A stretch of DNA of 64,000 nucleotides from Distichodus sexfasciatus (Eukaryota > Chordata > Actinopteri > Characiformes > Distichodontidae), in NCBI GenBank assembly GCA_032718565.1, contig JAVGVS010000535.1:62001-126000 (forward strand), in the 5' to 3' direction. Made by a program: the position numbers and the translations under genes. This document shows, piece by piece, positions 22,701 to 34,011 of this stretch. Numbering within the stretch: the first letter of the stretch is position 1; every line of letters starts with the position of its first letter. The notes below the pieces were generated by a model. It was not told where the DNA came from, made no database searches, and saw only the letters and a list, made by a program, of their open reading frames with translations.

Positions 22701-24059
22701 CCGACATTTGTTCCAGCGCTCGTTCTATATACAGTCCCCAAGGACAGATGGCTTGGCAACAGCAGCTTCACCCAGCCGAAAGAGAAAAAAGCAGAAAAGA
22801 GATAGAAAACTGTAATGGCCAGTAAAAGGAGACAACAACAGCTGCAGTAAAGCACGACACAGCAGACACACAACAAAGTCTTCCCTAACGATGCCCACAG
22901 ACTCATCTCCTCTTGCTTGAGCCTCCTGTCTCTATCCTCTGAGCACAGCTTCCATTAAATGTGATAAAAACATGCCTGTGCCTCGCCTCGCTAGCCTGGC
23001 CGTCCCAAACGTCTCTGGTGTTTCAGGTGCGATGAAGGACCGACTCTAGCGTTACTACTTGAGACTTTACTTTACAACACGGTCCGTCTCCGTGGAGACC
23101 TCGTCCTCGTCTCCTCTCAGGAGAGAGAAAGAGACAGAAGGATACAGAAACAGAAGAGAAAAAAAGGTAGAGGGAAGAAAGATAAGGGAGAAAGGAACAG
23201 AGAACTTTTAATACAGAGGTAGAAAGACAGAGGTAGAAAGCAGAGGCGCAAGAGAAAGTGGCAGAAATAATATCATGTTTTGTTTCCTTGAATCAAATTT
23301 CCAAATAAATCCATAAATAAATAATAAAGTAACTTGATTTTAAGGTTTTTCATGACTCTTATTCTTCTTCACTCTTCTGGCTTCTTGATTTCCAGCATAG
23401 TATCTTCATTAAAAGCCATCTGATTCTTCGTGCAGTCTCGCTCACGGTGACACCAGCGTGGGCAGACCGCGATCTGCTGTTAAAGAGAGACAGAAGAAGA
23501 AATGGCGCCGCTTTTACTTTTTCAACAGAAGGGTGTATTTCTTTGTTAGCAGTTGTGGAAGTCGTCGGGCGTAGCGTCGATTCCCTTCATGTGGTGAAAA
23601 GTCACTCGGGCGGCGACAATGATGGCGTTACAGGCGACAAACAGTAAAAAGGCATTAAAGGAGAGAAAAGCAGGAGACAAACCGCACGCGTTCCCTCTCT
23701 CCTTCCTCTCCGCCTTCCGCCGAGCAGCTTCTCTGTTCGTTAAATATAATCATGGGCTGCTGTAGAGGCGAAATCCAGATGAATGCCGCTGGGAGTTCAT
23801 TTGCAGAGTTGCATGATAAATTACTAGGCCTCGGCTTTTGGTATTTCGCCGCTTTGTTTACTGTGCTGACGGCATGAAGCATCCTCCGACCTTTTTACCC
23901 ATTTATAGCAGACACCACACTCACGCTGATTAGCAATCAACTTTTTATTATTACTGTTATTATTCAACACGAAAGTTGAAATCTGACTAAATGTAGGCTA
24001 CTGTATCCAGACGCCTTCGGTGGTGCTGGAAATGGGAAAAAAGAGATTTATGACCAGTT
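22701..24059. other. unique sequence
   Basis: It has a GA-rich stretch at about 23117-23260, unlike the opposite-strand pyrimidine bias of the array before it. No gene is recognised. The part 23640-23885 is listed separately as a candidate regulatory element. Confidence 0.45.
23640..23885. promoter_or_regulatory. candidate conserved non-coding element
   Basis: Unique island with words typical of vertebrate developmental enhancers: ATTTGCAGAGTTGCATGAT, ATAAATTACTAGG and TAATCATGGG. No transposon signature is seen. This is an inference from texture only. Confidence 0.3.
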
Positions 24060-24434
24060 CTAAATAAATAAATAAAAATATACGTTTTACTTCCTACAGT
24101 TCAAACAATTTCAATTCATAAATAAATAATCTTAAAACAGTCTTAATATGCCTGTTTTGGTTCCCCACAGTTCAGAAATTTCACTTTAAAAAATAAACTA
24201 TCTATAAATAAATAAATATATAAACTATGCATGTTTTACTTCCCTACAGTTAAAAAAAAAAAAATCAGTTAATAAATAAATATATTTTTTCGCGTTTTAA
24301 TGTTTTTGTTTAGCACAATTCAAATTTTAATTTCTAAAACAAATGAACAAACAATAAATAAATAAATAAATAAATAAAATATTGAATGTTTTATTTTTCT
24401 ACAGTTAAAAATTGTCAGTGTCTAAAATCAACAA

Positions 24435-24465
<31 letters not shown>

Positions 24466-24600
24466 AATAGGCGAGAAACTGAATATACTAATAGAAAAAA
24501 TTATATGTTTCACTTCTTTACAAACAAAAAAAACTGTTGATAAATAAATAATTAATTCACAGGCAATCTAATATAATAAATATAATATATAATAATAACA
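24060..24600. repeat. TAAA-rich segment with two (AAAT)n microsatellites
   Basis: (AAAT)n runs lie at about 24354-24380 and 24433-24469. A loose ~60-70-bp repeat of TTTTACTTCCCTACAGTT / TAAATAAATA pieces is visible from 24085 to 24520, suggesting an old tandem duplication. Confidence 0.65.
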
Positions 24601-25896
24601 CTTTTAATATGCATGTTTTTGTTCCTCCAATTCAGAGCACTGCCAAAAAGTAAGGGTTAGTATTGTTTACGTCTAGTCATTACGGGAGTCAATGGAAGGG
24701 TCTCACACAGATAGCATGATGTGTGTGTACATGTAGATCCCATTACACCTGTGATGATGCTTTGATTTGGGGTGTGTGTGTGTGTGTGTGTGCATTTACG
24801 TTCCTTCCTCTCCTCGCCCTTCATCGTAACGCCTGCTCTGATTACGCCAACTTCAATTAGCGAAACGCAAGGCAGACCAAACGATCGAGGCCTGACAAGT
24901 TCGCTACGAGTTTCTCCTCCCGCGTCGCTTCGCCGCTTTCGTACCTTCCCTGACAGGGTGTAAAGTTATTTTGCAGCGTTCTATTCTAGGTAGCAAGAGT
25001 TCGGCAGGCGTCGGCACGCACCGATCGTGAGGAAATAAAATAATGAAAAAATAAAATAAAAGGAGCGGGCGTCGTCGCTTCCGCTACGCCGACAGCAAAT
25101 GAGAGTGGACAGTGATGACATTTACACGGCCGTTGTTTTAAAAGCTGCTCGATTCGGTTGGCGCGTTTGAACGTTTTATGGCGTGACTGCTCCAAAGAGG
25201 GAGCCAAATGTCACACATCAAGGCGGCGCTGTTGAAAGAAACATGACGGAACGTTGTAGCAAATCCCCCTTGCTATGAAAAATGCAGGCGGAAGAAGACG
25301 ACGGAAAAGAAGAAGAAGAAGTAGAAAAAGAAGAAGAAGAAGAAGAAGAGCAATGGCGCAACAGCACAATACGTCGTCTCGTCCTCACAAATTTCCTCGC
25401 GGGGGCCGCGACACGTTTGATTGACTGCGGCCCCCGAAAACGCCGAAAGGCTGGGGGGGGGCGCTTCAGCACAGGGCCTTAATATTTATGACCGCTCTCC
25501 GCTTTCCCTTTTACAAAAGGGGCTTTTAAACGACTGTCATTAAAAGCAAAGATTTTTTTCAGACGGAGGGCCCTGTGGCCGCGAGGGTCTACGTTGTGAC
25601 AGAAAGCACTCGACACAAAAAAGAGAAAAGAGCTTAAGAAAGAGAGCGAGCGACACCATCCACATTAATCTCTGATGGAGAATCCTGTGTTTAAAAAGCT
25701 CTGTCGGGTTTCAAGCCATTAGCTCTCATTCAAATATAACCACACTCGGGGCGAACGCCCATCGCCATTTGTGCGCTGTAAAAAGCCATTTCCCTCTTCT
25801 GATACAACGAGACGACGTTGCGGTTGTGACAGCAAGAACTGAGTTTGGAATAAGTGGGAGTTAGGAGACTGAACCCATAAAACACAAGAAGTATTT
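24601..25896. promoter_or_regulatory. unique region with candidate conserved islands
   Basis: After a (GT)n tract at 24771-24792, the stretch 24830-25720 is unique DNA. It is CpG-containing and balanced in composition, with motifs such as CAATTAGCGAAACGC, AATATTTATGACCGCTC and CATTAAAAGCAAAGA. A GAAGAA microsatellite at 25290-25350 gives meaningless glutamate- and serine-rich frames. No exon structure is visible. Confidence 0.3.
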
Positions 25897-26063
25897 TGTG
25901 GTGGAGGTTTAGCGGTTAGCACCCTCACCTCTGGACCAAGAGGTTGTGGATTCGAGTCCCGCCTCTGGCACTACCACTACTGCCCTGAGTAATAGCCTTA
26001 ACCCCAAGTTGCTCCAGAGAGACTTGCCCTGAAATTTGGGAAATGTAAGTCGCTCTGGGGTAC
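25897..26063 (+). mobile_element. SINE family C copy (tRNA-derived)
   Basis: A-box region TTTAGCGGTTAGC, the motif CTCTGGACCAAGAGG and B box GGATTCGAGTCCCG are present. The body follows with AGCCTTAACCCC, GCCCTGAAATTTGGG and the tail ATGTAAGTCGCTCTGGG. It matches the copy at 34012-34172. Confidence 0.85.
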
Positions 26064-26130
26064 GTTATGTTAGCAACGCTATGTTAAGTGGCTAATGTAC
26101 ATTATGCTAAATACATTTGCTGCTAATGGC
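26064..26130 (+). repeat. short block of the 22-bp GCTAATGTACA repeat
   Basis: It reads TATGTTAGCAACGCTATG and then GTGGCTAATGTACATTATGC, about two to three units of the repeat found at 28282-28985. It directly follows the tail of a SINE and has no terminal inverted repeats of its own. Confidence 0.6.
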
Positions 26131-27779
26131 AGTTGTCATTGTTGCCAGAATGTTGCTGCAAGTTTGCCAATAGTGGATGACGGTGGCAAACTTGTGGCAA
26201 CATATTCTGGTAAACTCCACAATCTGCTCAATCAATACACTGCCTAAAGTTGGAAATGGGCCGAGGTCAAGCTTTGAAATGACATCACAAAACGATTCAA
26301 CATGAAAAGCTCCTAATCGCCGCCTTGTTTGTCACAGTCACAGCCGTGCTAGTCTTGTTAATACGGTGGCATTTTATCCTGTTAGAAGATCAGGACTTTG
26401 TTTGAGAAGGTGTCATTGGGAAAGTCAAGCGCGACGTGTAAATAAATCACGCAGGACATCAAACTTAGACATTATCTTGGAATAAAAAAAATGAAGAAAC
26501 TTGGCTAAGCTTTGGGTGGCACGTCAAGACCCTTTTAACAAAAAGTCTAAAGCTGTGTTTACAAGTCCATTGACTACCAAAAACTACCACTTTACCCCTT
26601 CCAGACGTCGCAAATATAGTCATTTCTATAGACGTTTAACGTAAATAATTGCACCAATCAGAATGTGAACCAACCGCAAAAGTAAAAAATGCTTTGCTTT
26701 GGTGTCACAAAATCTCCCTTTTCAGATTGAAATGCTTATCAAATGTGATGTTAATTCTCCTAACTGCATCCAGCGTGAGCAAGCAGCAGTTGTTAGGGCG
26801 TTTTTGCTGACCTTACAGCAGGACGCCGATTCACACCATGCTGCTAAAGCTGCTGCGACATGCTTCATTGTCAAGTAGTTTGATGTTATTGACTGTCCGG
26901 GTCAAACGTCTGACCCGATCCCCACTGAGCTTGCGTTTTGCTTACTCAGGGCCGAAACCTATAAACAGGCGGAAACTAAAAGTAACGGTATTAGAGACCT
27001 GGGGAGGAGCTACATGAACTATAGACGTTCAAATTTCAATTTAATATTGAACTAATTTTAGTTGTTAGTTGCTGAATGGATCTTAGCAAACGGTCCAAGC
27101 AATGATTCAGGATTCGAAAGTGTCAGTTCTTTAAAAATGATTAATTAAAAATGAATCTTGAAATGATCGTTTAAATTAAAGCAAACAAGACAACCCGCTG
27201 TTGGATTAAAAAAATTGAGTTGAAAGAATCAACTCCCACTGGTCTACTGCTTACACCTGACAAAAATAGGCTAACAGAACACAGGAACTGACCTCAATAC
27301 TTAAGAAGCAGTTAAACCCAGGGATTTTAACTCAGACCAAGGCCAAAGACAGAGTCTAAGTACAGCAGCAGTTTTAGTTTGGGACCAGAATAAATTCAAG
27401 CTAGTTTACCAAATGAAGAGCCAGTTAAGCAGACGCCAGAAGCACTAGCAGAGCTGCAGCATGGCCTTGTCTACCGAAGGCAACCAACACAAGGGCATAT
27501 GTGAGTGTTTGCCTTCCACTTTGCCCCAGCAGGAACTGATCTTACCTGCCAACCTCGAAAACCGGAATGCTCTCTGGATCGATTCTCTCATGCCCGTAGA
27601 GATGTGGCAAGGAACCGTCCTCAGGCGCTGAATTTGGAAAACTGCTCAGCAACTGTCAAAGTTGTACTAATATCCAGACATTTATTCACAATCAATCAGC
27701 CACCGGACCTCTCAGAGGCACGTCATGACCACGCACTGGTTAAAAGGTCCAGCGGCGGGGACTCGGATGTTATTTGTTA
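26131..27779. other. unique sequence, no gene seen
   Basis: Unremarkable DNA. A GCAACA/TTGCCA-rich imperfect inverted segment at about 26140-26215 can pair with itself. The open frame 27505-27780 (+) shows no known domain. Confidence 0.45.
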
Positions 27780-28110
27780 AGCAGAGTAAGTCGCCCCTTG
27801 ACAAACCCGCCAGGCTTTTCTTTTCTCATGCTCCCTCTCATCTCTGAAAGCTAACAGGGCAAACGGCGGGGTTTTAGCAGTAATGTCACATCCCCTTGAA
27901 CACATCACTGTGATAAAATGGCTTTGCTACTCTATTAGAGACAATGAGGGGATGATTAGCATTCTCTGATTCAATACAGCGCCGGTGGGCTCGTAGAGGT
28001 GCTTATAAATCACGAGCTTTAAAGTGCTCAGGGGCAAACTCAAGCGAACTGCGGCACAAAGACGACCAGGGGCGAGACATCATCGGCCCGGAATGAAAGT
28101 TGTTTGTCAC
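27780..28110. promoter_or_regulatory. candidate conserved non-coding element
   Basis: Unique island with GTCACATCCCCTTGAACAC, GATAAAATGGCTTTGC, GGGATGATTAGCATTC and CTTATAAATCACGAGC words. It is followed by a (GA)n tract at 28124-28148. The texture resembles vertebrate enhancers; conservation is not shown. Confidence 0.35.
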
Positions 28111-28243
28111 AATATCGGCAAGTGAGAGAGAGAGAGAGAGAGAGAGAGGACCCTTTAGCCTTTTAGTCTTTAGTCATTCTCCTCCAAGGAACAACTAAAA
28201 CAACAGTACTGGAGTGTTGACTAGCGATCGATGGCATGGTGCT

Positions 28244-29019
28244 GGGGTGTGTTTCCCATAAGCATAGCTGCTACGTTAGCAACACTGTGTTAGTTGCTAA
28301 TGTAAACTATGTCAGATGCTAATGTACACTATGCTAGTTGCTAATGTACACTATGTTAGTTGCTAATGTACACTATGTTAGTTTCTAATGTACACTATGT
28401 TAGTTGCTAATGTACACTATGTTAGATGCTAATGTACACTATGTTAGTTGCTAATGTATACTATGCTAGTTGCTAATGTACACTATGTTAGTTGCTAATG
28501 TACACTATGTTAGTTGCTAATGTAAACTGTGTTAGTTGTTAATGTACACTATGGTAGTTGCTAATGTACACTATGTTAGTTGCTAATGTAAACTATGTTA
28601 GATGCTCATGTACACTATGTTAAATGCTAATGTACACTATGTTAGATGCTAATGTACACTATGTTAGTTGTTAATGTACACTATGTTAGTTGCTAATGTA
28701 AACTATGTTAGATGCTAATGTACACTATGTTAGTTGTTAATGTATACTATGCTAGATGCTAATGTATACTATGTTAGTTGCTAATGTACACTATGTTAGT
28801 TGCTAATGTAAACTATGTTAGATGCTAATGTAAACTATGTTAGTTGCTAATGTAAACTATGTTAGATGCTAATGTACACTATGTTAGTTGCTAATGTAAA
28901 CTATGTTAGTTGCTAATGTACACTATGTTAGTTGCTAATGTAAACTATGTTAGTTGCTAATATAAACTATGTTAGATGCTAACATAATTAGCAACTATGC
29001 TTTTGGGAAACACATCCCC
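28244..29019. mobile_element. MITE with inverted ends and expanded interior
   Basis: Left end GGGGTGTGTTTCCCATAAGC and right end (reverse complement) GGGGATGTGTTTCCCAAAAG form terminal inverted repeats that extend into GCATAG...TTAGC, about 40 bp. Related short elements are at 30673-30800 (128 bp) and 42153-42255 (103 bp). This copy is 776 bp because its interior is a 22-bp tandem array. No transposase is encoded. The superfamily is not assigned and no clear target duplication was found. Confidence 0.8.
28282..28985 (+). repeat. 22-bp minisatellite inside the MITE (~32 units)
   Basis: The unit contains GCTAATGTACACTATGTTAG and repeats at 22-bp spacing about 32 times. Common variants are TAAACT for TACACT and GATGC for GTTGC, partly alternating, so sub-families spread by local duplication. 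The unit matches the interior sequence of the two short MITE copies. Confidence 0.95.
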
Positions 29020-29071
29020 GAACGACTTCCACAACTTCCTTGCTTTTGTCAACACAGCAAAGGTTTGCATT

Positions 29072-29112
29072 AACCTTTACATTTACAACATTTGGCAGAT
29101 GCCCTCATCCGC
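29072..29112 (-). mobile_element. SINE family C tail fragment, reversed
   Basis: ACATTTACAACATTTGGCAG and GATGCCCTCATCC are the reverse complement of the SINE tail that reads GAGCGTCTGCCAAATG in intact fish copies. Confidence 0.5.
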
Positions 29113-29166
29113 GCCTCCCAAAAGCATCGCTTTTTCACTACAAACTTTTAGCCAAGTTTTTGACTT

Positions 29167-29215
29167 CTCAGTACCTCTATGGTACCTTTACTGTTCCGTG
29201 ACTTGAACATCTCAC
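29167..29215 (-). mobile_element. SINE family A head fragment, reversed
   Basis: CAGTACCTCTATGGTACCTT followed by GTTCCGTGACTTGAAC matches the reversed family A body and B box. Both flanks are lost. Confidence 0.5.
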
Positions 29216-29579
29216 AGTGTTTAATGCTTCTTTAAATTTGGTTAAAGAAGTGTACCATTCATCACGGAATAAAGCCAATTCTAACCTCCGGTCCTAATGG
29301 ATCCCCGTCGCTTGCTAATGCTCATTTCCGCCAGCGCTCAACACCAACCAAGCTTTTCCACTTCCCGTAGTCGTGCTGGGGGAAAGTGTCATTACTTAGC
29401 GACAGGAATCCATTAGATACGAATAATAGCGCTGCTCTCGAAAAGAAAAAAAAAATGATACGATACGAAGCATCACATCGCCCTGCTCTGACAGGGAGCC
29501 GTATGAGACGGAGGAAAACTCGACGGTAGCTCAGCCAGGCCACGGAACTTCCCACAGTCTGTTGCTGACTTCCCACTGG

Positions 29580-30300
29580 CTAGAGTTTCATTGCCTTCCA
29601 TTATCCCGAGCTCTTAATTAGTTTAAGATAATCACGCGCCAGCATAATTGACTGCCATTGCGCTCCCTTTTCATCTATCATTTCGCCGCCTCCAACCAAC
29701 CTGCCGAGTGAGACCTCCGTTCATATAACAACAGCAATGCATTGCCGTTCCATTATTGCTACTCTCTCTCTCTCTCGGCTGTGAGCGATCGTGTCATCGC
29801 GTCGCCGCCAACCCGATTATTGGCGCATTTGCGGCTCTTTAATTCGCTCCTTGTTTCCAAAATGATCGTTCAGTTTTAACCGAATTCCAGCCTCCGACGC
29901 GCGGGTGAAACCGCATTAAGCGCTATTTATCACGTTTTCCTCTTCCCTTTCTTCCCGCACATGTTTTTAGAAGACAGCGAGAAATTAAAATCGCTGTAGA
30001 ATTTAATAGCGGGCCTTCGCCTGGCTCGGGAAAACGCTCAGGTCGCTTCTGGCACAAAGAGCTTGGCGGCGTCCTCGATTTTCCCGGGGTGCGTCTGCAC
30101 AACATTCATCAGAGTTGTTAATTACGTTTCGGTTGTCTCGTGTGATCCCATTATTTATTTATTTCAATCGGGGAAGTTAATGCTTCGTGACCGAGCGACA
30201 CCTCCTCGGGGCCAAGCGGCATCGCCAGGATTCTCCCGCCCTGATTGCTCGGTAAACGATCTGCCTCACCTGAGTAATTAAGCCGCCAAGGTGAAAAGAG
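29580..30300. promoter_or_regulatory. candidate cluster of conserved non-coding elements
   Basis: About 700 bp of unique DNA with high density of paired-homeodomain, TALE-like and AT-core words: GAGCTCTTAATTAG, CATAATTGACTGCC, GGCTCTTTAATTCGC, AGCGCTATTTATCACG and GAGTAATTAAGCC. There are several CpGs and no transposon traces. A short (CT)n lies at 29763-29778. Of the whole window this looks most like a developmental enhancer block. Confidence 0.4.
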
Positions 30301-30672
30301 CATTTCGAATTAGAGGGAGACAGTGGCGTCAGAAAGGTGCGGTTGTATTTCGGTTACAATTCAGATGTTTTCATATTTCGTATTTGTGAATATATATGCT
30401 GTTTCTTGAGGTTTGTAAACAGAATTAGTGGCTATTTTCAATTATTTAATATTTCAAAATTTCAATCTGCACAGTCATGGTGGAATTTATGTAAACAATC
30501 CTCAGCATCCAACAATTAAAATTTGATTAACAATGATAAAATCATTTCTGTATGATCATTTTCAATTTCAGCAGCTGGTAGCTGGCTTTTTTCACTGCAG
30601 TGTGATAATATAGCAGCTAATAATTTTTTTTTGGCAAACCTTTAGCTAAATTTTTCACTTATTTATGTCAGA

Positions 30673-30800
30673 GGTGTGTTTCCCAAAAGCATAGTTGCTA
30701 ATGCAGTTAGCAATTAACATAGTGTACATTAATAACTAACATAGTGTTGCTAACGTAGTTAGGAATACATTAGCAACTATGCTTTTGGGAAACGCCCCCC
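30673..30800. mobile_element. short MITE copy (22-bp family), 128 bp
   Basis: Ends GGTGTGTTTCCCAAAAGC and GCTTTTGGGAAACGCCCCCC are inverted repeats. The interior holds only two to three units of the TAGTGTACATTA motif. It likely represents the compact form from which the arrays expanded. Confidence 0.8.
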
Positions 30801-30948
30801 AGAATGGGCCTAATGTGCAATATTAGTTCTTTGTTCATTAAACAGGTGACTTCTCTTACAGCGTGATGTCACTATTTGGAATAGTAATTTGTCGATAGCG
30901 GGAAACCTCTCTTTCTGTGGTTACTTTTAAGACAAATACTTTCAACAA

Positions 30949-31500
30949 ATGGCTTTTTACAGTAGTTGTCCTTCGCTCAAGTTCTTTAGGGATGAAATGT
31001 CTTCAAGAACCTTCAAAGAAGTTCTGTATCCTTCAACTCAAGTTCTCAAGGTTCACTTAGTTCCCTTTGGGATGAGAGATGAAATGACTTCAAGAGCCTT
31101 CAAAAAATTCCAGTTGCTTTTGATTAAAGTGTTCAATGTTCCATTGGTTCCCTTTTGGATGAGAGATGAAACATCTTCAAGAACCTTCAAAGAAGTCCAG
31201 GTTTCTTCAGTTCAAGCTCTTAAGGTTTGCTTGGTTTCCTTTGGGAAGAGAGGTGAGATGGCTTTCAGAACCTTAAAAGAAGTTCAGTTGCCTTTGATTA
31301 AGGCCCTCAATGTTCCATTGGTTCCTTTTTGAACTAAGGGATTCAAATATTCACACTTCAACCAAGAGGTTGCCTTCAACTCAATTCAGTTCTCAAGGTT
31401 CTCTTAGTTTCCTTTTGGAATGACAGGTGAAATATCCTCTGGAACCTTAAAAGAAGTCCAATTATCTTCAATTCGAGCTCTTTATTTCTCCTTGGGCTCC
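30949..31500 (+). repeat. 84-87-bp minisatellite with an open frame
   Basis: Units carry GATGAGAGATGAAATG-like and TTCAAGAACCTTCAAAGAAG words near 30989, 31075, 31160, 31245 and 31420. Spacing of the middle units is about 84-87 bp, divisible by 3. The + frame 30949-31332 therefore stays open for 127 codons with a 28-29-residue repeat (for example RDEMTSRAFKKFQ). The last unit is frameshifted and outside the frame. No start context, splice signal or known family supports a gene. Confidence 0.75.
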
Positions 31501-31609
31501 ACTGTTGTTTGGAATAACAGCATCAAACAAATGCGGTAAATGTAAATGCTAAATGTTCCGGTGCTTCAGGAGGCCCAAGGTATCAGGGAAAAGACTCTCG
31601 CCGTCTGTA

Positions 31610-31990
31610 ATTAGGGCAAGAGCCATACATATTCTTCTCAGGTGACCTCGTTCTCGACCGCTTTAAAGTCCCCCGCGGCGAAGGAGTTTCTGCAAGTCAT
31701 CATTTCGAAGCGGCTTATCGTTTTAAGAAAACCGCCGCGCCTCTCTCTCATGCCTCTCGGCATCGCCGAAGGGAAACGGCGGATAAATTGCTGACTGCAG
31801 CCGATGGTGTTTGGACTTCCAGCGCCGTTCACGCATTTTATGTTATTTCTGTAAGTTCAGTGAAAACGCACCACCGGGAAGCGTGTAAACACGGCTGGCG
31901 GAGTCGAGCGCTTCAAACAGGCGGGGAATTTATGGACAGAAAATAACACTTATTTGAGTCAAACCTTCATTGGAAAATACGGCACAAGGA
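31610..31990. promoter_or_regulatory. candidate conserved non-coding element
   Basis: Unique island with AAGTCATCATTTCGAAGCGG, GGCTTATCGTTTTAAG and GGATAAATTGCTGACTGC. CpG dinucleotides are frequent and no repeats are seen. Inference from texture only. Confidence 0.3.
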
Positions 31991-32329
31991 CACGAGCGCC
32001 GAGTTGCCGGCTCATTTTTTTCGGAGGGTAAAAATATAAAACTTCCCACGTAATGGTCACATATTGAGAGTAAATTGGATGGTTTACGTGAGACAAGAAG
32101 ACAATTTCCACAACAAATGTCGAGGAGGGCAATAATTTATTGTCTCAGCAGGATGTAATCTTGTGTCAGACTGCGAGTGGAGAAATACACTGTAGCACAA
32201 AAAGAAAACAGAAATTGCTGCATTAATCGTTGTCATTGTTTTTTCAAGCATTACAACTAGAGTAACCACCAGGGAACCTCAGCACTCACTGACAAAGGCT
32301 AAATTCTTAAAACCTTCCACCAAAACTTG

Positions 32330-32900
32330 CCCCGCAATATGTTAATTCGTTCCGCTTCATCTTTGTCACTCCTTGATGCTGCAATTGCCAGCCTCTGCCT
32401 AATGAAGTGATTTCACATTCAGCGTAAGGAGCTTCTCAAAATGCCACCTTTTTCACAGCGTAATGTCACATTTCCATGTTCAAACGTCAACTCCGAGTCA
32501 CTTTTTCCCTCCATATCTACCCCATATTAGTCTGGGACGGCCAATTATAGCCGAGCACGCGCGTCCGAGGGCTACATTAACATGCGTCGTTGGATTTGGC
32601 CATTGATATTTCGGTTTGAAAAGTGTGCAATGACGGGAAGGTGTGAGATGAATGATGCCAGCGCATCCACAGGGGTACGCGGGGCTGTGATTTATGTCCT
32701 CCCTCCAAATACATCATTTTGCGTTCAGTCATATGCTAATGTAATATTTAACAAGTTTGGTGGCTTGCTTTATATCCGAAGCGTTACGCTAAGTGAGGCG
32801 AGTCTGCAAAATCCTCGACTTGCAGCAGCTCCTGCTCGGCATATAAACTCTACCTCAATTGATCGCTGGCCTTGTCTCTCAACTTTATTGATTATAACCT
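32330..32900. promoter_or_regulatory. candidate conserved non-coding element with octamer motif
   Basis: Unique island with ATGTTAATTCGTTCCGC, CTAATGAAGTGATTTCAC, GGCCATTGATATTTCGG and a POU-type octamer ATGCTAAT at 32733-32740 (consensus ATGCWAAT). The 107-codon frame 32582-32905 (+) has no recognisable domain and is probably chance. Confidence 0.35.
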
Positions 32901-33365
32901 GCTAAATAATGTATCAATATTGAGACATTTTGGCTACAAGGCAGCTATTCACGTGGTGGGATCTTAACCCAACGCTGTGGGAAACACAGACCTACAAGCA
33001 ACGTACAAATTCGCTCCGCTTCTGCTAGCTGTTGTCATTACTCATAACATACCCATGATGCCTTGGAAGAAAAGCACCCAGCGGACCGCAGAGGAGATCG
33101 ATTCCGCCTAAGGTTTGTCGGTCAATTGATAATGCATCCCTAACGTTGTAGCTCCCTTGTTGGTCCGCCTGTTAGCATGCGTGGCTTGTGCTGGGCTGCC
33201 GCTAACCCTTTCATCGCACCTTCTTATCTGGATGTTTCTGGTCTTGTCATAGGAGCAGTTTCTTGCCTCAGTTTCTTTCAGCAGTTCTATCATCTGAGGT
33301 ACCATCAACACATACATAACCTGTACGTTGGTTTTACGTTGTTTTGAGTGAATGATTTATCATTG
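32901..33365. other. unique sequence
   Basis: Nothing recognisable; no repeats or gene-like structure. Confidence 0.4.
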
Positions 33366-33578
33366 GGAACACAGCACAGCTCACAGTGCACCACAATGAA
33401 ATGTGATCTCTGCATTTGACCCATCTCTAGCAACTTTCTTGGCAGCACCCGGGGGGAGAACTGCTTGGGGACGGTAAATTGCTCATGCGTACCTCAGTGG
33501 TACCTTTACCAGTCCGGGAGTTGAACCGGTGACCCTCAGATCGTGTGGTCAACTCTCTAACCCTTACGCTATCAACTG
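33366..33578 (-). mobile_element. SINE family A copy, reversed, near full length
   Basis: On + it reads from the tail side: GAACACAGCACAGCTCACAG, AAATGTGATCTCTGCATTTG, ACCTCAGTGGTACCTTTACC, then B box and TCTCTAACCCTTACGCTATC at the head. It is one of the most complete copies. Confidence 0.9.
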
Positions 33579-33779
33579 GAACTGGAAATGGAAGTAAATG
33601 TCTCAACCAACATTGATACTGACGGGTAAAAAGTACAGTACACGTGCAGTAATCTGGGCAATGATGCTGGTTAGGACCGTCTTGAAGCTGGTCAAGTTGG
33701 TCAAGGGTTCCAAACTCGTTTTCAACTGTTTTGTTGAGTTGATTTGCCACCGAACCCAACTTGAAGTGAAAGTGACTGT

Positions 33780-33957
33780 CGTGAACACAGCACAGCACAC
33801 AGTGCACCACAACAAAATGTGATCTCTGCATTTGACCCATCCATGAAGGAGCAGTGGACAATGCCTGGGGACGGTACCTTGCTCATGAGTACCTCAGTGG
33901 CACCTTTACCAGTTTGGGATTCGAACCGGCAACCTTACGATCACGTGGCAAAAGCAA
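33780..33957 (-). mobile_element. SINE family A copy, reversed
   Basis: Same order of motifs as the copy at 33366 (GAACACAGCACAGCACACAG through TTCGAACCGGCAACC), truncated at the head. Only about 200 bp separate the two copies, in the same orientation. Confidence 0.85.
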
Positions 33958-34011
33958 GTTCCAAAGCAAGTTCCATCGCACATTAGGCCGGTTACAGTCA
34001 TTGATTGGGTG

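Noticed and set aside
21328..22815. 495-, 424- and 309-codon frames
   Set aside because: Same cause: CT array.
28280..28985. CRISPR-like direct repeats
   Set aside because: Units are contiguous with no unique spacers. This is a minisatellite in a vertebrate-type genome.
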